Shown: positions 1 to 6,861 of the stretch, one piece after another
How the letters are laid out: every line of letters starts with the position of its first letter
Numbering within the stretch: the first letter of the stretch is position 1
NCBI GenBank assembly: GCA_900550145.1
Contig: URRF01000011.1
Span: 1-36,178, forward strand
Direction of reading: 5' to 3'
Length of the DNA: 36,178 bases
Source of the DNA: an uncultured Mollicutes bacterium
GTDB lineage: Bacteria > Bacillota_I > Bacilli_A > RF39 > UBA660
Translations under genes and position numbers: made by a program
The notes under the pieces: model-generated
Told to the model about the DNA's origin: nothing
The model's input: only the letters and a program-made list of their open reading frames with translations
Databases searched by the model: none

Positions 1-165
1 GAGCCTCTAATATCTTCCACAGGAAAGAAAATAGAAGAAGCGCTTTCATTATACTATGCGAAAGCTAATTGATTTCTGTTTCCAGTTATTTTTATTTTGG
101 ATTTAAAGCATACCTACTACTTGCCATCTAAACCATTTTACAAATGTCGAACCCAAATCAACCCC
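1..165 (-). ncRNA. ssrA: tmRNA (ssrA), 5' part, cut by the window edge
   Basis: The minus strand from 165 begins GGGGTTGATTTGGGTTCGAC, which matches the conserved 5' end of one-piece tmRNAs (E. coli GGGGCTGATTCTGGATTCGAC). About 80 bases in, an A-rich stretch (AAAAATAACT) precedes a short open frame that ends in LAFA and TAG, just as AAAAATAGTC precedes the tag in E. coli. tmRNA works with SmpB to rescue stalled ribosomes and add a degradation tag. The later pseudoknots and the 3' half of the tRNA-like domain lie beyond base 1. A promoter with exact spacing sits upstream. Identification is firm; the 3' end cannot be given. Confidence 0.93.
54..83 (-). other. tmRNA tag-peptide reading frame
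   Basis: The frame reads GNRNQLAFA then TAG. If GGA at 81-83 is the resume codon, which fits the spacing seen in E. coli, the full tag would be A-GNRNQLAFA, the first alanine coming from the charged tmRNA. The terminal AFA differs from the usual ALAA/LAA proteolysis signal. The resume codon is inferred by alignment from memory. Confidence 0.75.
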
Positions 166-171
166 AGGTAA

Positions 172-200
172 ATTATAATACAAAATGCTTTTTTTGTCTA
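172..200 (-). promoter_or_regulatory. ssrA promoter (sigma-A type)
   Basis: The -35 is TAGACA (195-200) and the -10 is TATAAT (172-177), with a 17-base spacer. The -10 lies six bases before the GGGG that starts the tmRNA. This is one of the best promoters in the window. Confidence 0.85.
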
Positions 201-203
201 TAC

Positions 204-689
204 CTACTTACTTTGAATTATTCTTTTAAATTTGATATTACTATTTTCAATATATTTGTCTAATAATTTACTTTTCTCTTTTGTTTCAACATATGCGGTT
301 ATTGCTAATGTTTTTTTGAAATCTTTAGTATAACCATCTGTTGTTAAATTATTTATTTTGTTTTTCATTAAAAACTCTCTTAATTCAATCATAGCTTCTT
401 TATCATCCGATAAAATAACATTAACAAATAATCTGTCTTTAGAAAATTTATTACTTATATATATTGCTAAATAAGTTCCAAATCCACTTGCAATACTTAT
501 TATATACATTGTTAAATCTCCACCTTCAGTAACAGCATCAATTAATTTATAAAATATTATTTGAGAAATTGCTACAGAAAGTCCTGCAAAAAAAGCTTTA
601 TTTTTTTGAATTAATAATGTTTTACTAGTAGATAAAACGTTATCTATAATTTTAACAATAAATACCGATATAAGATTTAATATATTCAT
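204..689 (-). CDS. DUF2179/DUF5698 (UPF0316-like) membrane protein
   Basis: This is a 161-residue protein of unknown biochemical role. Its N-terminal half has about three hydrophobic segments carrying the pattern of the UPF0316 membrane domain: IDNVLSTSKTLLIQ, then a long apolar stretch, then GFGTYLAIYIS. The soluble C-terminal half (from about residue 90) fits DUF2179. The start was set at 689 rather than an in-frame ATG 12 codons earlier, because AAGGAGGGG lies just before it. It is followed by the ssrA promoter and probably preceded by a terminator, so it may be transcribed alone. The family assignment comes from memory of the motif pattern. Confidence 0.7.
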   Translation of the reverse strand: MNILNLISVFIVKIIDNVLSTSKTLLIQKNKAFFAGLSVAISQIIFYKLIDAVTEGGDLTMYIISIASGFGTYLAIYISNKFSKDRLFVNVILSDDKEAMIELREFLMKNKINNLTTDGYTKDFKKTLAITAYVETKEKSKLLDKYIENSNIKFKRIIQSK

Positions 690-733
690 AAATACCCCTC
701 CTTTTCGAAGTCTCAATTTTAACACAGTAAAAG

Positions 734-766
734 AAAAAAATCAATAACTATTTTTATTGATTTTTT
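734..766 (-). terminator. Intrinsic terminator overlapping the stop codon of the 754-1236 gene
   Basis: A 12-bp perfect stem (736-747 with 754-765) has a 6-base loop and runs into a T-rich tract on the minus strand. The TAA stop of the gene lies in the left arm. Confidence 0.7.
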
Positions 767-1236
767 GCTCTTTCCCTTATGAATTTTACTGGTTCTTCTG
801 TAACTTTACTTAATAAATCATTATTTATGTAATATTTTTCTTTATTTTTTCTAAATCTGTAATCAAGAATATCTCTTACTTTTTTTAGGATGTCTTTATC
901 ATTTACATCATCCATATATACTTCAACATCCCTAATTTCTCCAAAATAATCCATATATCTTAGATTTTCATAATATAATTTAATTATATAACTTGCTTTT
1001 TCTACACTATAATCATGTTTTATTAATTCATAAGCTCCTCTTTTTGAAGATTCACTTATTTTTTTTAAATATTCTTTATTTTCATCAGCAAAAGAACTTA
1101 TTCTTTGTTCACCTTTTTTTGTTAATATTCCATCAGTTATTATTTCTTGACTAAATCTATTAGCTTCAATTACCTTCTTATCAGTAAAATTTTTAATACG
1201 AGCTATTCCTTCAAATGTTGATAATTCTTTATTCAT
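754..1236 (-). CDS. Hypothetical soluble protein, 160 aa
   Basis: I do not recognise this protein. It is charged, rich in Lys, Glu and Asp, and appears largely helical, with no signal peptide or membrane segment. It has a good ribosome site (AGGAGGAATAGAAAATG). The C-terminal part resembles no family I can name. It follows the DUF2207 gene by about 130 bases and ends in a strong hairpin terminator, so it may be the last gene of the lemA-DUF2207 region or an independent unit. The coding call rests on the ribosome site, length and residue composition. Confidence 0.65.
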   Translation of the reverse strand: MNKELSTFEGIARIKNFTDKKVIEANRFSQEIITDGILTKKGEQRISSFADENKEYLKKISESSKRGAYELIKHDYSVEKASYIIKLYYENLRYMDYFGEIRDVEVYMDDVNDKDILKKVRDILDYRFRKNKEKYYINNDLLSKVTEEPVKFIRERAKNQ

Positions 1237-1306
1237 TTTCTATTCCTCCTATTTTCTTTACTTTTTTTCTAACATATGATAGTGGTCTTGTATTCATTCC
1301 ATTCAT
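1229..1306 (-). CDS. Possible 25-codon ORF overlapping the start of the next gene
   Basis: An ATG at 1306 opens a 25-residue frame (MNGMNTRPLSYVRKKV, then KKIGGIENE) whose TAA lies within the first codons of the 754-1236 gene. The same frame stays open upstream into the 3' end of the DUF2207 gene without a good start codon. There is no clear ribosome site. It could be a leader peptide coupled to the next gene, the tail of a lost gene, or chance. Confidence 0.18.
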   Translation of the reverse strand: MNGMNTRPLSYVRKKVKKIGGIENE

Positions 1307-1368
1307 AATTTTATGTTCTATATAATGATCACTACTTTTTTTAGTTATCTTATAATTTATTATATTTT

Positions 1369-3234
1369 TTAGAATCTTCCTCCTCCGGAGCCACCTCCAC
1401 CAGAGAAGCCACCGCCTCCTCCGCCTCCAGAGAAACCACCACCAAAGCCACCACCTGATGAACTATTTGACGATGCAATTTTACTTTTTGCTTCAGTTAC
1501 AGCGGCACTAACACTTGTTGCTATACTTCTATTTATTGCATTATTTATAACCCAATAATCTCTCATATTCATTCCACTTATATCATCATTTAAATTAGGT
1601 ACTTTAACTTCCATTTGTTTTCTTAATTTATCAGCAAGTCCAAATATATTAGCATATACTAAATACTTTTCCCATAATGCAATTTCTGGTAATTCTTTCT
1701 CACTAAAAGTTCCAAAATCATTTAAAAAATTCCTAAGTGCATGCCACTTTGTATATAATTCATTGCCATTTGCAGTTCTCTTCTTAAATGCAATTATATA
1801 GATAAGAAAAACAAAACTCATTATTAAAGATATATACGAAAGTTTAGTTATTGAAATTACTGAAAAAGATAACATAATTCCAATTACTGCATATAATGCT
1901 GGCAATAATTTTTTCGTTCCATTATTTTCATAAAAGTTTTCTTTTTTTGCAATTTCAGTGCATTTATTTATCCATTTATTATATTTTTCTATAAATTTTC
2001 TTGCACTAGATTCACTTCTTGAAGTCGTTTTTAAACTATCTAAATCAAACTTAGCACCATCACCATATTCACTTACTAACCACGCTCTTAACCATTTTTC
2101 TTCATCTGTTAATTCTTCTTTTAATCCGTTATCATTAAGAATTAACGTATATTTCTTTACATCTTTATTCTTAAATATTCCTTCTTTTGCCATGTATTCT
2201 TCTATTTTGAATCCTTTTTTATATATTATATTTAATATAGAAGAAGATAATCCATTACTAGTTATATTCCTAGTCATTAAATATTCTATAGTTTCAGGTG
2301 AATGATTAGATGGAAAATCTCTAAAATACTTCCCTGTGAATGTACTTTTATATTCTTTATCATATTTTTTATAAACAACTATGAATACAATTACAGCACC
2401 TACCATCCAACCAACAATTGCTAAATTAGATAACATCTGAATTCTAGCCATTCTTTTTTGATACTCTTCTAATTCCTTTTTTTCTCTTTCTCTCTCTTCA
2501 TTCGCTTCATTTGCTAATCTTGTTTCTTCTTCTACTATACTATTAAGTGCATCTTTATTTGTCTTTTTATTAGTATTAACTAATGAATTATCAAATGCCA
2601 TTCTTATATCTACTGCCGTATATTGATAATAATCATCTATTGTAAATAACGCATATTCTTTATTTTCATCTAAACTTATATTCCCCCATAATGGTCCATG
2701 TGCCCATGCCCTTAATGTTTCTGATTTCTTTGGTAATTTTACTTTTATCTCTACTTTGTCTAAGTTCTCTACAAATGAACTTGATAACATATTTAATCTT
2801 AATTCTGCTATATCATTATGTTTTACTATTACATTTTTTAATATATATTCTACATAAAATGCCTTATTTCTCCAACTTGGATTATATAACATAAATGTAT
2901 CTATATTTCCTTTTTGATATGTATATTTTAAACTATCTCCCTTATTTGCATATGTAACCTCATTAAAGCATTCTCCTACATTTTCAATCGGATTATTTTT
3001 ATCCGCTTCACATACTTTTATTATTTCTAAATCATCTGCACTATAAATACTATTTTCATCATAATATTTATACTTTAATTCTAATTTAAATCCATTATAA
3101 CTTCCATCTATTGCTATCGCTTCTTTTACATGCAAATCTCCATTTTCTAGTATTTCTATATCTTGATGCATTAAACTTGCATTTACCATAAATGGAAATA
3201 ATAATATTGACACTAAAAATAACAACTTCTTCAT
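1369..3234 (-). CDS. DUF2207 membrane protein with Gly-rich tail (621 aa)
   Basis: A signal peptide (residues 1-19, MKKLLFLVSILLFPF...) precedes an extracellular DUF2207-type domain (about 20-215). A Glu/Arg-rich segment likely to be a coiled coil follows (about 235-265). There is then a membrane helix (about 270-288), a cytoplasmic region, a membrane pair (about 445-485), and a glycine/serine/phenylalanine tail from about residue 595. This architecture fits the YciQ-like DUF2207 family, often encoded beside LemA as here. The molecular function is unknown; a role in envelope maintenance is inference. The ribosome site is AGGAGTGATAGG before ATG. It is the larger of two adjacent paralogues. 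Confidence 0.82.
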   Translation of the reverse strand: MKKLLFLVSILLFPFMVNASLMHQDIEILENGDLHVKEAIAIDGSYNGFKLELKYKYYDENSIYSADDLEIIKVCEADKNNPIENVGECFNEVTYANKGDSLKYTYQKGNIDTFMLYNPSWRNKAFYVEYILKNVIVKHNDIAELRLNMLSSSFVENLDKVEIKVKLPKKSETLRAWAHGPLWGNISLDENKEYALFTIDDYYQYTAVDIRMAFDNSLVNTNKKTNKDALNSIVEEETRLANEANEEREREKKELEEYQKRMARIQMLSNLAIVGWMVGAVIVFIVVYKKYDKEYKSTFTGKYFRDFPSNHSPETIEYLMTRNITSNGLSSSILNIIYKKGFKIEEYMAKEGIFKNKDVKKYTLILNDNGLKEELTDEEKWLRAWLVSEYGDGAKFDLDSLKTTSRSESSARKFIEKYNKWINKCTEIAKKENFYENNGTKKLLPALYAVIGIMLSFSVISITKLSYISLIMSFVFLIYIIAFKKRTANGNELYTKWHALRNFLNDFGTFSEKELPEIALWEKYLVYANIFGLADKLRKQMEVKVPNLNDDISGMNMRDYWVINNAINRSIATSVSAAVTEAKSKIASSNSSSGGGFGGGFSGGGGGGGFSGGGGSGGGRF

Positions 3235-3254
3235 CCTATCACTCCTATAATTAA

Positions 3255-3263
3255 ATTATAACA
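3255..3263 (-). promoter_or_regulatory. Probable extended -10 promoter for the 621-aa DUF2207 gene
   Basis: TGTTATAAT (TG-n-TATAAT) lies about 20 bases upstream of the start codon and just beyond the terminator of the preceding gene. No good -35 is visible because that position falls in the terminator T-tract. Confidence 0.45.
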
Positions 3264-3276
3264 TAATATTTATTCT

Positions 3277-3304
3277 AAAAAAAGAAAAAATGACATAAGT
3301 CATT
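3277..3304 (-). terminator. Terminator after the 539-aa DUF2207 gene
   Basis: A short hairpin, AATGAC-TTAT-GTCATT, overlaps the TAA stop and is followed by two T-runs. The stem is only 6 bp, so readthrough into the next paralogue is possible. Confidence 0.55.
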
Positions 3305-4922
3305 ATCTTCCTCCAGCACCACCTGCTCCTCCTCCACCAAAAGAGCCACCGCCACCTCCTGATTGAGAATAACTAGATGCATATGTCATACTTGTATTAC
3401 TAATTGTATTTACAAACATAAATGTATCATAATCAAATCCATAATTACTATTTTCTATTATTTCTGGATATAATTTCTTAAATTGTTTTGCGACTTCTTT
3501 CGCTATACCAAATATTTGTGCATACATTAAATACTCATCCCATAACTTAACTTCTATTGGTTCTTTTTCTCCTATTTTTGAAAATTCTGTTAAATACTTC
3601 TTAAGTCCATACAATTTCTTTCCTTCAGAAATAAACATATCATCTACATACACATTAGTATAAAATAAACCTTTTTTACCTTTTTGTTTTAAATACCCTT
3701 CATTAACTAATACATTCCCCTCTTCATTCAATAAATCATCAAACCATTTAATTATTTTATTACTATTTTTCTTACACCATTTTTCAAATTCTTTACTTTC
3801 TAAAATATTATCCTTTGATGCTTCCTTTAACATATCATATAACTTTTGTTCAATCTCTCTATCAAAAGTACTTTCTCCTAAATTCATTGCTAAATCTTTA
3901 TTATTTATCTTTGTTATAGATATTTTATCTTCTTTAACCCATTTTAACAATATTGCACCAAATATATCTGTTTTCTTTTTAGTTAAATAATAAGCAACAC
4001 TTATAAAATATGCCTTATATATATCTTTATTACATGGTATATCTCTAAAATTAGGTAAATTCTTATCCATTTTCCTTTTATTCTTACCAAAATCTAATTT
4101 ATAATTTCCTACAGCATTAAATGCACTACTACACAACATTATTACAAAAAACATAGTTATACCAAAAAACACAAACATTACTATACCAATTATTTTTTCT
4201 ACACGTGATTCTTTTTCATACTTTATTGCATTTTCATTTGCCATATCTAAGTAATAACTAAAATCTTCATCTAACTTACTTGATAAATCAAAAGTATTTT
4301 TATCAAATTTTACAAGTATAGTAACATATTCACTATCTTTTAAAGAACCATTACTACTAATTTCTATATGACCATCACTATTTCGAACTTCCATACCACC
4401 TTTACCATACAAGTAAAATTGAGTATCATCGTCATATTCAAAATCACTATATATATTTACATTAACACTTTTAAATTGTCCACCATTATTATATGGCAAA
4501 AGTGTCCAATAAATCATATCTGAATCATTTAAACTTCTTACAAAATTTGTAATCTTATACTTAGATATATATTTATGTCTACCAAAACTAGTTTTACCAA
4601 AACATATTTCTATTCCATTTTCTACATAATTAAAACCATTCTTATATTGTTTATCTTCTAAAGAACCATCTACATCCCAATCATCAATAAATGTATATTG
4701 CTTATTATCCATAGAAACACTAAAATCACTAAAATCACTACCATCATAATTATAGTACGAATGATAGAACTCACTTCCCATGTCACTAGTTGCATCCCAC
4801 ACCTCTGTCACATATGCATCACCATTTGAATTAATATATATATCCATATCAAAATCATGTACTTCATCTGCACTTGCTATAAACGGAAATACCAGCAACA
4901 TTAAAAATAATATTTTCTTCAT
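3303..4922 (-). CDS. DUF2207 membrane protein with Gly-rich tail (539 aa)
   Basis: A signal peptide (residues 1-18) is followed by an acidic, aromatic-rich extracellular DUF2207-type domain (about 19-215), one membrane helix (about 244-268), a Lys-rich cytoplasmic region, and a C-terminal tail of Gly with a few Ser, Phe and Ala. It is shorter than its downstream paralogue and lacks that protein's second membrane pair. Both share the LWxEYLMYAQIFGIA-like stretch near the C-terminus (compare LWEKYLVYANIFGLA), which supports common descent. It lies 56 bases after lemA, with a hairpin terminator between. Function is unknown; the pairing with LemA is a known gene association. Confidence 0.8.
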   Translation of the reverse strand: MKKILFLMLLVFPFIASADEVHDFDMDIYINSNGDAYVTEVWDATSDMGSEFYHSYYNYDGSDFSDFSVSMDNKQYTFIDDWDVDGSLEDKQYKNGFNYVENGIEICFGKTSFGRHKYISKYKITNFVRSLNDSDMIYWTLLPYNNGGQFKSVNVNIYSDFEYDDDTQFYLYGKGGMEVRNSDGHIEISSNGSLKDSEYVTILVKFDKNTFDLSSKLDEDFSYYLDMANENAIKYEKESRVEKIIGIVMFVFFGITMFFVIMLCSSAFNAVGNYKLDFGKNKRKMDKNLPNFRDIPCNKDIYKAYFISVAYYLTKKKTDIFGAILLKWVKEDKISITKINNKDLAMNLGESTFDREIEQKLYDMLKEASKDNILESKEFEKWCKKNSNKIIKWFDDLLNEEGNVLVNEGYLKQKGKKGLFYTNVYVDDMFISEGKKLYGLKKYLTEFSKIGEKEPIEVKLWDEYLMYAQIFGIAKEVAKQFKKLYPEIIENSNYGFDYDTFMFVNTISNTSMTYASSYSQSGGGGGSFGGGGAGGAGGR

Positions 4923-4950
4923 AAAATCACCACTCTAAGTATACCATAGA

Positions 4951-4980
4951 AAAAAGAAAAAAACTTACAAATGTAAGTTT
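4951..4980 (-). terminator. Terminator after lemA
   Basis: An 8-bp stem (AAACTTAC with GTAAGTTT, loop ATTT) starts at the lemA stop codon and is followed by T-rich sequence on the minus strand. It probably attenuates rather than fully separates lemA from the DUF2207 gene. Confidence 0.7.
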
Positions 4981-5533
4981 AAAATGAAACCTTAGGTGCA
5001 TTCTTTGCTTCTTCACCAGCTTCAAAGTATTTAACTTCCTTAAAGTGAAACATAGATGCGATTATATTTGATGGGAACATCTCATATTTATTCATATAAG
5101 CAAGAACTGTATCATTATAAAATTGTCTTGCATAAGCAATCTTTTCTTCCACATCCTTTAAATCAGTTTGAAGTTGAATAAAATTCTCATTCGCTTTTAA
5201 TTCTGGATATGCTTCTGTTAAAACCATCAATCTTCCTAATGCCTTATTCAAATCTCCACTAGCAGCCATTTCCTCTTCAGGAGTTTCTGCAGTTTTAAAT
5301 TTGTTTCTAGCTTCTATTACAGCATTTAAAGTTTCTTTTTCATGTTTAGCATACCCTTTTACTGTTTCTACAAGATTAGGTATTAAATCAAATCTCTTCT
5401 TAAGTTGAACCTCTATTTGAGCCCATTGGTCTCTTACCTTATTTCTTAACACAACTAATTGGTTATATGTGCTTGCAATAAACAAAACTATTACTGCTAT
5501 AACAATCAAAATTATCCACGCCCATGTTGGCAT
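4979..5533 (-). CDS. lemA: LemA family protein
   Basis: This 184-residue protein has the standard LemA layout: a short N-terminus, one membrane helix (residues 4-24), then a long helical domain facing the cytoplasm. Family signatures include YNQLVVLRNKV, the WAQIEVQLKKRFDLIPNLV block and the later AYPELKANENF. The YPxLKA motif and overall length are typical. LemA proteins are often encoded with DUF2207 or TPM-domain membrane proteins, as here, but their activity is not established. The ribosome site is AAGGAGGATGATATT before ATG. A divergent promoter region is shared with sspI. Confidence 0.92.
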   Translation of the reverse strand: MPTWAWIILIVIAVIVLFIASTYNQLVVLRNKVRDQWAQIEVQLKKRFDLIPNLVETVKGYAKHEKETLNAVIEARNKFKTAETPEEEMAASGDLNKALGRLMVLTEAYPELKANENFIQLQTDLKDVEEKIAYARQFYNDTVLAYMNKYEMFPSNIIASMFHFKEVKYFEAGEEAKNAPKVSF

Positions 5534-5554
5534 AATATCATCCTCCTTAATAAA

Positions 5555-5583
5555 AGTATATCACATATTATAATTTTTTTGAA
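5555..5583 (-). promoter_or_regulatory. lemA promoter, extended -10
   Basis: TTCAAA (5578-5583) and TGA-TATACT (the -10 hexamer at 5555-5560) have a 17-base spacer, and the -10 carries the extended TGn motif. The -35 overlaps the putative sspI -35 on the other strand. Confidence 0.5.
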
Positions 5584-5609
5584 TATATATTTATTTATTT
5601 GACAGAATA
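5581..5609 (+). promoter_or_regulatory. Candidate forespore (sigma-G-like) promoter of sspI
   Basis: GAATA at 5581-5585 and CAGAATA at 5603-5609, 17 bases apart, resemble the sigma-G consensus (GHATR and CATnnTA) with one mismatch in the -10. The predicted start would lie very close to the ribosome site, which weakens the call. Confidence 0.3.
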
Positions 5610-5629
5610 AATATGAAAGGTGTGATTTT

Positions 5630-5836
5630 ATGGATATAAGAAGTTACATAAGAAATAATTTTAAAGATGATGATACAAATACAATAAAAGAATCCATTTG
5701 TGAATCAATAAAAAGTAAAGATGAAGTTTTATTACCAGGACTAGGAGTATTTTTTGAACTTTTATGGAATAACTCAAATGAAGAAGAAAAAAATAATATC
5801 TTAGAAAAAATTTATAACAATATAAAAAAAGAATAA
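5630..5836 (+). CDS. sspI: Small acid-soluble spore protein, SspI family
   Basis: The 68-residue product aligns along its length with B. subtilis SspI (about 71 aa). The core LLPGLGVFFELLWNNSNEEE corresponds to MLPGLGVLFEVIWQHASESE, followed by KNNIL for KNEML. SspI is a minor forespore protein, so its presence implies that the organism, or a recent ancestor, makes endospores. The ribosome site is AAAGGTGTG, seven bases before ATG. It is the only plus-strand gene in the window and converges on galE with no gap; the two share a terminator hairpin. Confidence 0.88.
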   Translation: MDIRSYIRNNFKDDDTNTIKESICESIKSKDEVLLPGLGVFFELLWNNSNEEEKNNILEKIYNNIKKE

Positions 5837-5851
5837 TTATAATTCTTTTTT
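5825..5851. terminator. Bidirectional terminator between sspI and galE
   Basis: A 10-bp stem (AAAAAAGAAT with ATTCTTTTTT) encloses a 7-base loop. It has a T-run after it on either strand, so it can serve both convergent genes. The sspI TAA (5834-5836) and galE TAA (5839-5837) sit at and within the loop. Confidence 0.75.
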
Positions 5852-6847
5852 ATTTATAAAATTCCATGAATCTTTACACATATCTTCCAATGTTTTAGTT
5901 GCTTTAAACCCTAATTCCTCTTCTGCTTTTTTTGGATTAGAATAACATATAGCTATATCTCCTGGCCTTCTTCCTACAATTTTATATGGAACTTCTTTAT
6001 TTGTTTCACAACAAAAAACCTTTATTATTTCTAAAACACTATATCCTTTTCCTGTACCTAAATTATAAATATATATTCCTTTATTTTCTTTATTAAGTTT
6101 TTCTATTGCCTTTATATGTCCTTTAGCTAGATCAACTACATGTATATAATCTCTAACCCCTGTTCCATCTGGTGTATCATAATCATTTCCAAAAACGGAT
6201 AATTCTTTTAAAGCACCCTGTGCAACACGTACTATATAAGGCATTAAATTATTAGGTATACCTTGTGGATCTTCACCCAAAAGTCCACTCTCATGAGCTC
6301 CTATTGGATTAAAATACCTAAGTATTGCTATATCCCAACTATTATCAGAATTATACAAATCTTTTAATATTTGCTCTATAAATACCTTAGTTGTTCCATA
6401 TGGATTCATAGCATCCCCAGTTTTACATTCTTCTGTTATAGGTACTACTTCTGGATTACCATATACAGTAGCTGATGAACTAAATACTAATTTTTTTACA
6501 TTATACTTTTTCATAATATCGAGTAATACCAATGTTCCTGAAACATTATTTATATAATATTGTAGTGGTTTTAATACTGATTCAGAAACAGATTTATATC
6601 CAGCAAAATGAATTACACTTTCTATATCTTTATTTTCTTTAAATACTTCTTCTAATTTTTCCCTATTTGTATAATCAATCTCATAAAACTTAAAATCTTT
6701 ATTTGTAATTTCTTTAATACATTTCAAAACATCTTTCTTACTATTAGAGAAGTTATCTACAACTATTACATCATCACCCTTATTTAATAATTCAACAACA
6801 GTATGACTCCCAATATAACCAGCACCACCAGTAACTAAAATTGACAA
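5837..6847 (-). CDS. galE: UDP-glucose 4-epimerase
   Basis: GalE interconverts UDP-glucose and UDP-galactose (and in some lineages the N-acetyl forms) using bound NAD. This 336-residue protein has the Rossmann motif GGAGYIGSH (residues 7-15), the catalytic SSSAT (123-127) and YGTTK with Tyr150 and Lys154, plus conserved SVSESVLKPLQYY and ILRYFNPIGAH stretches. Length is normal. The start is a TTG, with AAAGGAG nine bases upstream. It follows pheT by 14 bases and probably shares the pheST transcript. It may feed UDP-galactose to the polysaccharide operon encoded further along. Confidence 0.95.
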   Translation of the reverse strand: MSILVTGGAGYIGSHTVVELLNKGDDVIVVDNFSNSKKDVLKCIKEITNKDFKFYEIDYTNREKLEEVFKENKDIESVIHFAGYKSVSESVLKPLQYYINNVSGTLVLLDIMKKYNVKKLVFSSSATVYGNPEVVPITEECKTGDAMNPYGTTKVFIEQILKDLYNSDNSWDIAILRYFNPIGAHESGLLGEDPQGIPNNLMPYIVRVAQGALKELSVFGNDYDTPDGTGVRDYIHVVDLAKGHIKAIEKLNKENKGIYIYNLGTGKGYSVLEIIKVFCCETNKEVPYKIVGRRPGDIAICYSNPKKAEEELGFKATKTLEDMCKDSWNFINKKEL

Positions 6848-6861
6848 ATCATCACTCTCCT

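Noticed and set aside
1..72. A plus-strand open frame from the window edge to TGA at 70-72, looking like the end of a protein
   Set aside because: The same bases on the other strand are the tmRNA tag region, with matching 5' end and promoter; the frame is a shadow.
1958..2305. A 115-codon plus-strand frame rich in Leu, Phe and Ser
   Set aside because: It lies antisense to the DUF2207 gene and has the composition of reverse-strand shadow translation.
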